64,000 nt of DNA, taken from contig CM019237.1 in assembly GCA_009741485.1 (NCBI GenBank), forward strand, positions 43,983,724 to 44,047,723, in the 5' to 3' direction. Source of the stretch: Malurus cyaneus samueli. Its lineage: Eukaryota; Chordata; Aves; Passeriformes; Maluridae. Under the pieces are notes generated by a model. It ran no database searches. It worked only from the letters and a program-made list of their open reading frames with translations, and had not been told where the DNA came from. A program made the translations under genes and the position numbers. Of this stretch, positions 11,393-23,540 are shown piece after piece; position 1 is the first letter of the stretch, and the number at the start of each line of letters is the position of its first letter.

Positions 11393-14300
11393 GTAGGATT
11401 GAGGAAATGTATGTTGGGGTTTCTGTTTTGATTTCTCCTTCCCCTCCTTCAGTTGCAAGGTGAGAAAGGAGCAGATCTTGTTTGCTGCAAGCCCTTCAAA
11501 TGTGTTTCCCCAAAGTGTCCAAATCAGATATGGAGTTCTGGCACTGTGCATGTCGTGCAACTAAGAGGAAAAACAGCAGGAATGGATTGATTACAAAATC
11601 AGTCAAGAGTGCTGAGCTCCTGATCCTTTTAATCTCTGTGCTCAGCTACTTCTTGGAAACCCACAAAGATTCATGCACAGAAAAGGCTTGGGCACAAATC
11701 TTCGTGCTCACATAGAAGCAACTTCCAGGATTGCCATTCATTGTTGTCCTATGATTAATAACCTCTGAGCCTCCAGACACTGCCTCTTCCCAGACTCAGA
11801 CTGTCCAGAGAGCCCAGCCTGCATGGGGCAGGCTGACTCTCTGCAAACTTTCTTTGATGCTGCAGTTGTTTATCAATGAAAAGCTGGGGCAGAGAACACA
11901 GCAAATGCTGCATTTCTTTTTCTGCAAGAGGACTTCTGAACACCTAGGCTTTCCAGTTCTCTGCGCAGCATCTTAGAAAACAAAAGGACACAGAAAGTTA
12001 GTTAGTTTGGACTTCTGCTGTGCTGAGCACTTTGTTCATGATGGACGAGCACTTTGCTCATGCTGGACTGACTGTTTCTCTATCTCTGGGTCTGTTCCAA
12101 GCACCCATCACACAACTTGAGTAGTCTCTGTTTTTGGATAGGAAGCTACACATCCTCGGCAAGCTGCTTTTTGGTTGTTGTGTTTTAATGTTCATTGCTG
12201 AGTGCTGGGGAGGTGTATGGGAGTGCCTATGGCTAGGCATGAGTGAGTTGAACTCACAGAAAGAAACATGCACAGAGCTTGCTCTTCTCAAGAGAGTTAC
12301 TACGAGGACCTGCAGACAGCTCTGCAGTCTTGAGGGGCACAGGACCCAGGAACAGAAAAGCACAATATGGAGAGGGACCCAGCTCTCATTCCAGGGTCAA
12401 TGGGAGAAGAGGCTGTTGCAGTGACAGTAAAGTGTTCCTGTAGGAAGGGCAGCTGCCTCCACCTGATGGAATACAGTGAGCCCTATGGCAGATGCACCGC
12501 TCACTGTGGAAAGGGAAATAGGGCAAGGGGAGCTGCCCTACCCTCCAAGGGGCTCATTTTGTCGCATTGCTCTGCTGCTACCTCCTGTGAGCTCTCTCTC
12601 TTCTTTGCTGAGACTGCCCGCTAATAGGTATGTTTACTTATTCAGTCGTATGAACTCCCACTGTTTGTGTGGACCAGGGCATGTTTTCCAAGCTGACTGT
12701 ACCTGGGTAGAAAGTAGAACTGTCTGGGAGAAGGCAGTAACAGCCTCGTGTGGGGCAGAGCCTTTCTGTGGCTAAGCTGTGTTTGGCTGCTTTTCTGGGA
12801 TCTGTGCTCTCCACAGCCAAGTGAACTCAATGAATCCAAGGGAGGAGTGCTGGCAAGACCTATCCGTTTGGAGTAGGGGATAGAGGAGAGATGAATGATT
12901 TGCAGAGTGAATAATTTAGTCTTAACTCAGTGTGACTTATTTGGCAGCTGAGAGTGCTCTTTTGTGGCAGCTTTCTTCCTCAGCCCCAGGACCACCCTGC
13001 CCCTCAGCATCACCTCCTGTAATCCTCAGAACTGTCTTTATTATGCTGCCTCCCTCTCCAGGCCAGCATTCCCATCATGGCCCTCTTCCCACAGAGCTCA
13101 ATTCTCTCCTCCTGGGTCTCCATACTTAGTACTCATCTGGATTTGCTGGCTCTCAGGTGTCCCTCAGAAATTCTCTATTCTGCTCTTCAAACCTCCCAGT
13201 GGGGCATGCTGTACATCTCTCCCTTCACACCATGTGCCCAGCAGTGAGCTGCTTGTCACTTGCCTCCCTCCCTGCTGCACCCCAAAACTGGGCTGTTCTG
13301 CATCATCTGCCCCTGACAAGATTCCCAGCAGTTACAGCTAAGGCTACTGCATTCCTCTCCTCATGTCTCATTGACCTCCACTCTTCCTTCTCAGCTACAC
13401 AGTGAAAGAAAATGTAAAAATCCCAGGCACATTCCAGCTTAACCAAGAAGATACAGCCTGTGGTGCAATGCCCATTTTCTGGTGGCAATTGCTTGAGCAC
13501 CTAATCCCAGTGAGGCAGTGAGGAAAAGCTCTCAGGGCAGCCTCCCTCCTAGCTGGCAGAGCAGCACTAATGCTGGAGCAGGGTGATGTGAGAGGGAACC
13601 CACAGGAATGCTCCTCAGGAATTCCCTCTCTCCTGCCTTTGGGAAGAGCAGCTAACACTATGTGGTATAGTGTTTGCCTCTCCAAGCAAAGTCACATCTC
13701 AGGGTGGTGCAGAAGAAACCTTAGAACAGTGGAGCATGGTGGAACTGTGCTGGAGGAAGAACATGGTCAATCTAAAGGGAAAAGCCCTGGAATAAAAGCT
13801 GAGTGGTTTTAATAACCTTCCTTCATACAGACATTACACAGCAGAGCAGCTGCCATTGAGCTCTGTAGGGGGTATGTGCACAAACCCTATTCCTTTAAGG
13901 AGTGCTGTACAGTACAAAGGCACACCATCATCCTTGCAGGCCACCAGCATTGACAACAATGGTACACAGTGACCGTGAGAGCCATAACTAAATGAGAAGC
14001 CTGCAGCCTGCCCAACTTTGGCTGCATCCGCTTGCCTAAAATCTGCTCCTTTGTGGCCTCACTATCTACCACCTACCAGTAGCAGTTTCCTAGACAAAAG
14101 TACCACTGCGAGTTTGCTGCCCCTTATGAAGCTGTGTGTGCTGCCTCTGTCATGTGTGGTCTGACATCTGTGTCTCATTACCCTCTGTGAAGTGGCATTT
14201 CCCTTTCACGCATGTGCCTTTTCTTCCTGCCAGCTGAGCTTGGCAAGACAGAGTGAGTTAGTGGAGGGCACGTAGCAGCCCTGGAGCACGCTGGGCAGCG

Positions 14301-15264
14301 GAGCGTGGCCTGTTCTGCCCGCTTCTTGCAACTGAATTTATCAGCCTTGATAAATGATGCATTAACCTGCCCCGTTCCAGCCTGTATTAACAGGCCGTCC
14401 TTTTCCAAGCTTCCCATTGGGCAGCATGTGTGCAGGAGTTGCAGCAGGAGTCCCACCAGTTCCCTGGGAAGAAAGCAGCAGATTGAGCCTCCCAGCCTGC
14501 GCAAGAAAAGTAGCTGCTGGGTGGGGTAGCTCCACGTCTGCCCAGGTTGGATGGAGACGTCCCCTGGCCACATTGCAGTAAGGCAATGGAGGAAAACACC
14601 TACTTCATGTGATTTCAAATCCGTTCCTTTTCCTGGGGCACGTGCAGAAGAGTTCAGACATGATTTTTTTTTATGTCACAAAGACCATCAAGGTTTATTA
14701 GTAAGGCTCAGGTAAAATTGTGCCTCACCACTGAAATGAAATGTCTGAGGTTTGTGGAGGGGAAGCTAAGCCAAGCAGATGCCCAAGTGCTTACCCAGAC
14801 GAAGACATCTCTTTTCTGCAGACACGTGTGGGGACACCTCTGCTCTGGCTTCCGCGGCTCTGTTGGATGTAGACGGGACGATACCAGCGGAGCACACCCT
14901 TCCCTTTCCCGGCTCGCAGCACTTTAACCTGCAGTTAGGTTCACTGCAGCCCATTCTACCGAGCCAAGAGCAGCCACTGCTGACAGGAAAAGCCTATGGC
15001 TGTAGCATCTGCCACTTCTGCGAATTTATTCATTCTGTGCAGGATGCTCTCCAGTTTCCGCCTGTGCTCTCGCTAACGAACTTGCCAACATTTGCTTCCC
15101 TTAGTGTGTTCAGAAGCTTAAATCCCAGCACGGCATCCCTGGGGCCGCTTGAAGAATCACAAGGATTTCTTGTGATCCTGACAATTTGGAAAGGCAGCCT
15201 TTCCTCCCTTCTCCCAGCAGCCCGCCCATGCTTGCACCGCAGTGAAGTCCTTCTCCCTGCCCAT
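11393..15264. other. TEF: Intron of the upstream TEF transcript, between its two promoters
   Basis: Non-coding sequence between the two TEF first exons. Short open frames here have no recognisable content. Two E-boxes (CACGTG) lie near the right end, at 14639-14644 and 14823-14828. I see no repeats of note or RNA genes. Confidence 0.6.
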
Positions 15265-15274
15265 GTTATGTAAG
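15265..15274 (+). promoter_or_regulatory. PAR-bZIP (D-box-like) site upstream of the TEF CpG-island promoter
   Basis: GTTATGTAAG matches the PAR-bZIP consensus RTTAYGTAAY at nine of ten positions, with an intact TTATGTAA core. It lies about 600 bp upstream of the likely start of the CpG-island transcript. TEF, HLF and DBP bind such sites, so autoregulation or cross-regulation is a reasonable inference. E4BP4/NFIL3 would compete for it. Confidence 0.5.
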
Positions 15275-15910
15275 GCAAGCCGGTGCGGGCATCGTGTGGG
15301 ACGGAGGGAGATTAAATCCAGGGCGCACGAGAGAGGTGATTTCGAGATCCTAACGAAGAATTATGAAAGGGCGGGCTGGAGCGCTGGCGTCGGGGCAGGG
15401 GGGGAAGGGGTCCGCAGGCGTTGCGCAGCCAAGACCGCCCTCACTGACCCCCAGTCGGTCGCGGCCGCCTCAGGCGCTGAGGGGCCGGGAAAAACAGGCG
15501 TGCGCGCGCAGGCACGGGAGGCGGCGGTGAGCGCGCGCCCCGCCGCAGGCGGGCGCCGCGCCTCACCGCCCACGCGCCGCGCCTCCCTCCCCGCCTCCTC
15601 CGCCCTCCTGACGGTGACGCAGCGCCGCGGGAGGAGCAGGAGGGGGCCGGGCTCCTAATGCTAATGAGCCTGGCGGAGGCCCCGCCCTGCACGTGCCCCG
15701 GCGGGCGGGGGGCGCGTGCCCGCGCAGGCAGCGGGGAGGGAAAGGCAATATGGGCGGGGCCTATCCGCGCGGGTCTGCCTCCCTCGGGAGGCACAGGCCA
15801 ATCCCAGGGCGCGGAGAGGCCGGGGAGGGGCGGGGCCCCGAAGCTCATGAATAGTGAAGCACGCACCGGGCGTCAGCTGGCTGCGCTTGCGCCGTTCGCT
15901 CCGCGCTTCG

Positions 15911-15940
15911 ACGCTGCTGCTGCCGCTGCCGCTGCTGCCG
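15911..15940 (+). repeat. CTG/CCG triplet tract in the TEF 5' region
   Basis: About nine consecutive CTG and CCG triplets in mixed order, probably in the 5'UTR of the CpG-island TEF transcript. GC-rich triplet tracts here could form RNA structure ahead of the start codon. Confidence 0.7.
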
Positions 15941-16006
15941 GGTCCGGGGAGCCGCCGCCGCAGCCCCGCGCCGCCGGTGACTGCTGACAGCCCGCCCGCG
16001 GGGAGT

Positions 16007-16170
16007 ATGCCCGCCGCGCCGCGCACCAGGAGGCGGCGGCGGAGGACCAGAGCCCATGCAGCGGGGGAGCGCGGGGGCCGCCGCGCAGCAGGAGCGGCGG
16101 GGCCTGGCGGGCGCGTTCCCGCTAGTGCTGAAGAAGCTGATGGAGAACCCGCCGCGGGAGGCGCGCCTGG
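16007..16170 (+). other. Candidate upstream overlapping ORF in the TEF CpG-island transcript
   Basis: An ATG at 16007 (A at -3) precedes the TEF start at 16056 in a different frame. It encodes an Arg/Ala/Gly-rich peptide through exon 1. After the TEF splice, its last exon-1 bases GG join A of exon 2 as a Gly codon, and the next codon is TAA (21758-21760). The spliced uORF is therefore 55 codons and overlaps the TEF start. It probably acts on translation and does not make a functional peptide. It matters only if transcription begins upstream of 16007. Confidence 0.5.
16056..16170 (+). CDS. TEF: TEF alternative first coding exon (CpG-island form)
   Basis: This exon encodes 38 residues plus one base. 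The peptide starts MQRGSAGAAA and ends FPLVLKKLMENPPREARL, the last part nearly identical to human TEF exon 1 and typical of PAR-bZIP N-termini. It ends at CTG-G before the donor GTGAGG, and the leftover G completes Asp with exon 2. The ATG is the first in this frame, since a stop lies at 15978-15980, but its context is weak (C at -3 and C at +4). Human TEF has a longer Gly/Pro-rich lead-in, so the bird exon has a shorter N-terminus. The full protein from this exon is 292 residues. Confidence 0.92.
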
Positions 16171-19100
16171 GTGAGGTGGGGGCGCGCGCGGGGAGGCGGG
16201 AGCGCGCGGTGCCCCACTTACCCAACCCCACCGCCCACCCGCCCCGTGGCTCGGAGGGCGGGACCCGCCGGTCACGGCGGGACTGGCCGCGGGGGAGCAC
16301 CCGCGGGAGAGGCCGCACGCCCCGGCCCCTCTCCCTCCGCCCCGTCCTCCCTCCCTCCGCCCCTCCGGCCGGCCGAGCCAAGTGGCAGAGACGGGGATCG
16401 CTCCCCGCCTCCCAGGGATCGTCCTCTCCGGAGCGTGTAGGTGCCTGCGCTGGGCAAAACCGAATGCTGCGGGAGCGAGGGGTGGGCAGGAGCCGAGACG
16501 TGACACGCTGGTTTTAGTCCCTCGGCTGTCTGGAGCCTCCCCCGCCTGTAAACGCCTATCTGGGAGCAACAGTGAGAAGGTTTCGGGTCTTGCTTGACCT
16601 TAATTGCTGGGAAGTTGCCCGATGACACGAGTAAACAGCACATCCCTTCAGATTAGGTTCGGTGATAATCCATAAGCGTATGAGTGACTGCCTGCACATG
16701 CAGTTCTGCACGGGCTGGAGCTGCCTCTCTGCCACTGGTGATGTAGACAGCAGCTGTGTAAATAGCAGTGCTGGTGCTTATAGTCTTCAGTGCTGATGGC
16801 ACACCTTTTATTTTCTTTCCCCTTTTTTTTTTCCTCATCTGGCAGTATTTTTGCCTTTCTGAATACCAGTTTCATTTCGTGGAAGGTTCAGGATTATCTG
16901 CACTGCTGCACTGCTGTAATGCTCAGTGTACTGCTGCACAATAAAATAAGTCCTTACACTTACAAATTTTGAGATTAAGAATCATTTTTTGGAACAGTAG
17001 ACAACATCCACGGTAAGCCACAGCATATGCAAGGTTGGCAAGATTGTTCCCAGTGAGGATCCTACCTACCGTGTATGTCTGATATTGCACAATACCCTGC
17101 AAATGTATCCATTTTGCAATTCTGCAGGCTATCCTTTTCCCCTTTCTTCTAAAAAAAATTGAAACATCCTGTGATAAAAGTTTTAGTTATGTTGCTGTGG
17201 TGGAGTATGCTACAGCACACAGAGTCTTCAGTCTACAAAATGATGGGATTTCTTAAGGTATTTCTGCACCCGGATCTTTTTAAGGACATTAGTGCCAACA
17301 GTTGCAATTTAAGTTCATGCATGGAAACAAAGATTGTTGCTGATAGGGATTTGGTGACTTTGTCTTGGGGGTGATTTTTGTGTCCAGAATCATGAGATGT
17401 GGCCTATGGAGATGTAAAATTCTGAAATTGTTATGATTTTGAGGTAGTGCATTTTTCTAAAATTAGAAAAATTTGATACTGGATTGATTACTAGATGACC
17501 CCATTCTAGCTTGTGAAGGGGTTGGCTGGAACCTGTAAAGCTTGCTAGTGAGTCCATTTCATCTTTATTGTCCCTCTCCATTTATGGTGTGATAAAGTTC
17601 AGGTTGTTCTCATTCTTAAAATTCTTCCATAAGTTTCTTGAGTTCATCGTGTATTGTTTCTCTTCACACTTTTTGAAACTTGTTACTTTCTGTTTATTTT
17701 GGTCTCTGATGCTTTTCTCGTATGCATATGCAAGACAAAAGAAATAATGCCTTCATTGTCAGCAGGTAGTTACTCCTAATTTACAAAAGACTTGTCAGTA
17801 GACTTGTGACTCAAGTGACTTCAGAGGATCCTTGGTTTCTGTTCCTTAATTCACATTAACAGTGATAGAGACAAAATGTTAAAAAAATTACTCATTCACT
17901 TAATCCAGTGGTACAGTTTCAGCAAACTTTTTGAGAAAAGATGCTATGCCTTTAGTCTGGAATGCCTATTGACAAAAATACAGTTTTCTGTCTTATTCTG
18001 TAAGAAATGGTATCAGCTAGCTGCAGAGTCCATTTGTAGTCTCTGCAAGCTACCTGTGGGTTTTCCAACCTCTGTTGGTAATTTGACTACCCAGTAAGCA
18101 AGCAGGCTTTCTAATCCTCCTGAGAGGAGGGAGGTCAGCCAGTTCCAGCAGAATGCCATCCCCTTGAATGCCCTGCCATGTACCAATTTCAGCTGACCAG
18201 ACTTGCTGGGGTTGTTGTTGTGTACATTGTAAGGATTAATTAAATAAAAATAATGATATTTTTATTTTAAAAAAGGAAAAGCCCTGTGGGTTAAGGGAAG
18301 GCAATTAATGTTCTGGAGCAGGAGCATATACTCTCCAAAGGACTCCTTAATCACCAGTTGCATGCTGCTGTGGCAGGAGGAAAGCCTCAGCAAACATCAC
18401 AATAATGGGCATCAGGGATATTGAGCACTGCAGCCCGCCTTGTTCCATCCTCACAAGTTGTACTAAAGATTTATAGAGCAATCAGCCATGGTCTGTATAG
18501 TGGTTTCAGTATAATTTGACCATTATTTTTTTGTGTGAACAAGGGGAAGTTTGTCAAATAAGCATTTATTCTGTTTGTAGCTGGGATAGTTCTTGACAGC
18601 ATGGTGGCCAAAATCTTTTGCTTGGTTTTTGGTTTGGTTGGTTTTTTGGTTTTGAAGAAAAACCAGGATGGAGAATAAAGCTCTTTTCAGGTCGCTGCTT
18701 TAGGTTAAAACAGCTGCATTTCCAGCAGTTCAGTAACTGCACTGGTCTACTTGAATTACTGAGCATAAACTGGTGTCCTCCCTGTTGACAGCAGATGTAC
18801 GGCCCAGTTAATAGGTCACAGTAGCAGAATGAGGGGGCTAAATCGGACATGAGCCATCATTTGCAGAAGTACAGTCCAGATTTATCAGGGTGACCTTGAA
18901 TTGCTGCAAATGGAGCCTCTTAGGATACTGCAGCTCTACTGTCAGGTAATACCTATTTACACTATAAATATCTTAAGAGAATTAATGATTCAGGTCCCTG
19001 TGCTGAGGTAGGTGAAAACTTCCCCCTCAAGATGCAAGAAGTTAATTAGTGTTTCATTAGCTATTGTGCACCCAAGCAGGATGTTGTGTGGCAGAAATAA

Positions 19101-21756
19101 AGATTAAATGAATTGAAAGAAAACCCTGAGAAAATATCGATGCAAAAATTATGGTACAATGGTTTTACCATGTTATGTATCATGTGGGAAATAAATGGGC
19201 ACCAATATGTGTGGTAACTTCGGCTATTTTGTTTCAGATAGTGTTAGAAGTGAGGGAGGAGAGAGAGAAAGCATAGCTAAACAAAGACAGCATGGGGGGC
19301 CCAATGCTTGCTAGTTATCAACTTGTAGAAAAGGACAAAATATTTCAGATGCTTTTCTCACGTGGGGGAAGAATCTAATCTGATGTGAGCTAGGGACAAT
19401 TACAAGAGGAAGCTAGAGGAACCACAGTTTTTCGAGGTTACTGCAGGATAGCAGGATGATGGTGCACATCCAAAAGGCATTAAAAGATCAGAGAAGAACC
19501 ACATATGCCAGCAGTGTAGTCTTTTTAGCATCTACCTTATGAAAAATATTTTTAAACCTTATATTCAGCCTACTAATCACTTACTGTTTCTTTTTTTCTG
19601 TCTTGGAGGTGTTTGTAAAATGAGGTTAGATGTTGCAAAACAAAAGCACTGCTGGCTTTTATTAAAACTGACATAACTTATAATGGTGTACTATTGTTTT
19701 CAAGAGAAAGTAATTTTTTCTTTTTAGTTGACATTTGACTCTACATTTCACAAGTTTATGTCGTATTAATTACATATAGTTATTTACAAAGAATTCATTA
19801 TTGTTGCTTGGCTTTGTTTTGGTGATATCTTTACTAGGATATCATCCACAACATGCCGTGCAAAATCTGGGTTTGGTTATGATGGGTGTCATGTGAACCT
19901 TGGGATTGAGAATAATGCAATCTCTATTCACAGGTGAAATTGATTCCAAGTTGATGGGGTGTGCTCCAGTAGTAGGGGAAATCTACCTTATATGTGGACT
20001 AGATGCTATTTCTTTACTAGGTTCCAGTAGGAGCTGTTTAGAAATATTCTGGTTATTTGCATCGTTACTGTTGACCTGTGTGCTTTCAAAGGGTAGGAAA
20101 GTTGCAAAACTCCCTGCAAGGAGTTTATAGCAAGAATAGGAGCTGGGAAATGGCAGTTCAGAGGCAGCAGTGTGAAGTGGCAAGGAGAAGGCCAAAAGCT
20201 GCAAGGTGATGATACCAAAGCTTAGGTCCAGGAGCCACTGGTCTGAATTTAATGTGTCCTTTAGGTACTCGCTCTTGGTCCCAGGCTGGTGGCTGGGGAA
20301 TACTTTCTGAACTGCTTGGTTCAAAATCAGTATCTTCTTTTGTATAAAATGTTCAGAATACGATAGATAATTTACTTTGTGTGGCAGCACTGTTCTTTAA
20401 GCCATAAAAAGCTCTTTCAGTCTCAGTTCCACACCAACTAAGGCAACAGCGGAAGGAATGCTACTTCTGTCAGAATAGGTTTTATATAAATAGGCTTTTC
20501 TGATTTAGAGCAGAGTTTCACCCCCACTTCCACCCCCAATAAAGAAAAATGCTCCTTTAGCATATTGTAGCCAGTCTAGAAAGCCCTAATGCCAAAGATT
20601 GATGCATTTTATTGGGCTAACCTCTGTAAATACTGGAGATCCAAACTGGTCCAGTGTATGTCCTTGCACTCCCTGTTCTATTAAAGTGAATATTTGTTGG
20701 CTTCCATGGTAATGCCCGGTTTACAGGTGATTTGAGTATGACTGAGGACTGTTCCTTTTGACAGCAGTGCTGGCTCAGTGCTGGCAGTACTAGTACTGCT
20801 TCTGCAATGCCCCCTTCACTGCTGATAGAACAGCATGGCTGCATGGAGAGCTGGATCAGGAAAATGACATGGATTTTTAAATTGTTTTTTCTTTCTGCCA
20901 GCTTATTTTTATCTCTTAAATTATGTAATTATTCCATAACTTGAATTTTCTGCTTGGATTCTGTCCCAGACAATTGTTAAGATTCAGTAGCTATGGGGAA
21001 CATAGAGACAGCCATTTTTCTGTAATATGTGCACTGTAGCACAGTAAACGGAGAAAAATTCATCAGTCTCTTGTGACTTGGGGGTGGGATGTGGGCGTGT
21101 GCTTTATTAGCCATCTCCCCAAAGAGTGAAAATTGTATGTAGATACTCTGAGCTATCTATAGTGAGCAGCTATTGCTTTCTGTGGCTTTCTGTGGACATG
21201 CTGAGTCATTTCAGAGAGAAGTGCTCCTAAAATGCTAAACAATAGGCATCCATGTCTCTGGCGTCCTATGGACCTTTTGATTGCTTTTCAAATGTAATCT
21301 GAAAACCCATATTCTTGTCCATTTGTACTTAAATTATTGTTTTGCACCTTCCTTCTTTGTGCATAGAATAAGCTACTCTGCTTCCTCGGAATTTTCTTAA
21401 TGGCTTCCCATGTAATCCTGCTTAGGGACACTCACCTTTGTCCTCTGAGATGGGTGTGTAAAAACCAAGCTGTTTTGCAGTGAATGCTTAATAAGCTCTA
21501 TGCAGCACTTCATCACAGTTTGGTAAGCTATCACAGCAGAGGCTGGTCTGCAAGGCTGCTCAGCTGTCTGTGGTCCAGCCATCACAGGGGTTAGAGCGTA
21601 GCATACATTGCTTTTCAACATCTGATCTTCCAGATCATGACATGAGGCAGAACCATTAGCTTACTGAATTTCCTTTCATAGGTATTTTGTTAGACTCTTA
21701 AACTTTGAGTCTCTCCTGTGTTTCAGCTTGTACAGTGACCTACTTGTATCTTTCAG
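16171..21756 (+). other. TEF: TEF intron 1
   Basis: Intron from donor GTGAGG at 16171 to the acceptor TTTCAG ending at 21756. After the CpG island fades at about 16.45 kb the sequence is AT-rich and non-coding. It contains T-rich and TTGG-rich tracts (for example near 18620-18650) but no recognisable exon, transposon or RNA gene. Confidence 0.75.
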
Positions 21757-22083
21757 ATAAAGAGAAGGAGAAAATAAAGCTTGAAGAAGATGAGGCAGCA
21801 GCTGCCAGCACTATGGCAGTCTCAGCTTCCCTCATGCCACCCATTTGGGACAAAACTATTCCTTATGATGGCGAGTCTTTCCACCTGGAGTACATGGATC
21901 TGGATGAGTTCCTGCTGGAGAATGGGATTCCTTCCAGCCCTACTCACCTGGATTTGAATCAGAATCCACTCTTGCCTGTGGCTGAGCTGGAAGGAAAGGA
22001 ACCTGCTGGTGCTTCCACTGGTTCTCCTGCATCATCCTCTTCCACTGCAGTTTACCAGCAATCTGAAGCAGCCTCCAGCACAG
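21757..22083 (+). CDS. TEF: TEF exon 2 (activation region)
   Basis: The exon is 327 nt, with phase 1 on both sides. It opens with [18 protein letters not shown], passes [19 protein letters not shown] and [19 protein letters not shown], and ends in a Ser/Thr/Ala-rich stretch. The [13 protein letters not shown] block is the acidic/hydrophobic transactivation segment shared by TEF, HLF and DBP. The acceptor is TTTCAG at 21751-21756 and the donor is GTAGAT at 22084. An internal ATG at 21813 has A at -3 and G at +4 and could start a 235-residue protein that lacks the first-exon sequence. Reading past the donor gives an unrelated tail to 22181, which is intron. Confidence 0.96.
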
Positions 22084-23540
22084 GTAGATGGAATAATATG
22101 GGACCTGTTGCTCTTAAATTGAAAGGTGCCTTTTTAGATCGAAGACATGCTAGCCTGTCAGTGTTAGCTGTAGCAGGTTAAATAGTACAAACATGCTCAA
22201 TGTAGAGCTTTAGTTCCTGTGTCAATTCATGAAAATGCTGCCTCTCCTTTTCTTCCCCTCCTCCTGTCCTATGAAAAATTAGTGTCTATCAATGTGCAGT
22301 CTGTTTTTCTATCAGTGTGCAGTCTGTTTTGCTTTTGAAATTAGAAGACTTGAAACAGCAAGATAAAATATTTGCTTTCTTGGTATTGCTACTCTAGTGA
22401 GAAGTTGGACATGTTGAGAAAATACCTTCTCAGGTTATTTTACAATAGGTTTGATAGCTTGTCACAAGTAATTTGTACTACCTTGGTCTGCTTGGGTGAA
22501 CTTATGCGAACTTAATGTACCTCAAATAACAATGTTAAATAGAAAAACAATGAAGCAATCTTTTTTGTGGTAGCCTGAGAAATGTGAGAACAGACACTTG
22601 GAAAAGGTGTTTTAGTGATGCAGTTTGATGTTCTGTGGTTCTTTGAAGTGGGAATGAAGGAACAAAAAGCCAAAACTGTGCTTAAATGGTATTAGGAAAC
22701 TTCATTTGTAGTATCAGGATCTTCTCTATTAAAGAATTCAGTTTGCCCTAGATTCAGAGTGTAAACATGATAGCCATCAGAGTATTATTTTATGAGTAAG
22801 TTTACAGAGAGCATTTTTCTCTGGACTTCTGTGGATCTGTGAGAAAGATAATGTGAAACTCCCTCTGTAAATTATAGGGTATAGCTTTTTTCCAGGTGGT
22901 ATATGAAAAACTTATTTATTGATCACTACTGCACATTGCACTGCCATTTGCAACACATGTATATGAAGTTTTGTAAACAATAGGTTAATATGCTAACATT
23001 CATATGAACACTATCAGTGTCAGACAATCTGTTGGGGCATTTGTTTCTGAGTGGTAAAGGAGAAGAATACTGTTGCATTTGTAACAAATCCTCCTTTATT
23101 TAGTGATTTGGTTGTCTGGTTATCTGACCTTTGAATATCCCAGGAACTGGGGTCTTAGGGCAGGCTTGTTTCTGTAAGGATTTCTGTGATACAAAACTCA
23201 GGCTAATACAAGTTTTTTCCTTCTTACTATTGTTGAAGGTGTTTTTTATGTATGCAAAGCATGTGATTTTTTCCAAGGAGCTATTAACTTCTGTCCTGCA
23301 TCTGTCTACTCATGTCTGTTAGTCTGGCATATGTTCCTTGAGTTGTATTACAGACTGGACCGTGAACTCTTTCTCTGTACCAGCAGCAGTACAGCACTCA
23401 CTTCCCACACCTCAGGGAAGCACCAAAGCACAATACTATTAAATACTTCTCACAACAGGGCAATAAATAGACACATAATTTGGCTTTTTTGTTGATTCTC
23501 TTCATCCTGCTGAATATATTGTAATTTCTCCTGTTGCCAG
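22084..23540 (+). other. TEF: TEF intron 2
   Basis: AT-rich intron ending at acceptor TTGCCAG. It holds a 23-bp tandem duplication at 22286-22331 and otherwise nothing recognisable. Confidence 0.8.
22286..22331. repeat. 23-bp tandem duplication in TEF intron 2
   Basis: Two adjacent copies (22286-22308 and 22309-22331) share CTATCARTGTGCAGTCTG and a T-run, differing at two positions. Confidence 0.85.

Larger units (their letters stand above)
15280..16450. promoter_or_regulatory. TEF: CpG island covering the TEF downstream promoter and first exon
   Basis: A dense run of CpG and GC-box sequence surrounds the downstream TEF first exon, in sharp contrast to the AT-rich flanks. Promoter motifs include a TGACG half-site near 15613, an E-box CACGTG at 15690-15695, a CCAAT box at 15798-15802 and a GC box GGGGCGGGGCC at 15827-15837. 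The spacing of the CCAAT and GC boxes suggests transcription starting at roughly 15860-15900, though this is inference. A CTG/CCG triplet tract lies just downstream. Confidence 0.8.

Noticed and set aside
15661..16569. 302-codon open frame on the minus strand opposite TEF exon 1
   Set aside because: Composition is driven by the CpG island (Arg, Gly, Pro, Ala); low stop frequency in GC-rich DNA explains it.
21705..22181. 158-codon open frame spanning TEF exon 2
   Set aside because: It begins in the intron before the TTTCAG acceptor and runs past the GTAGAT donor. Only 21757-22083 matches TEF.
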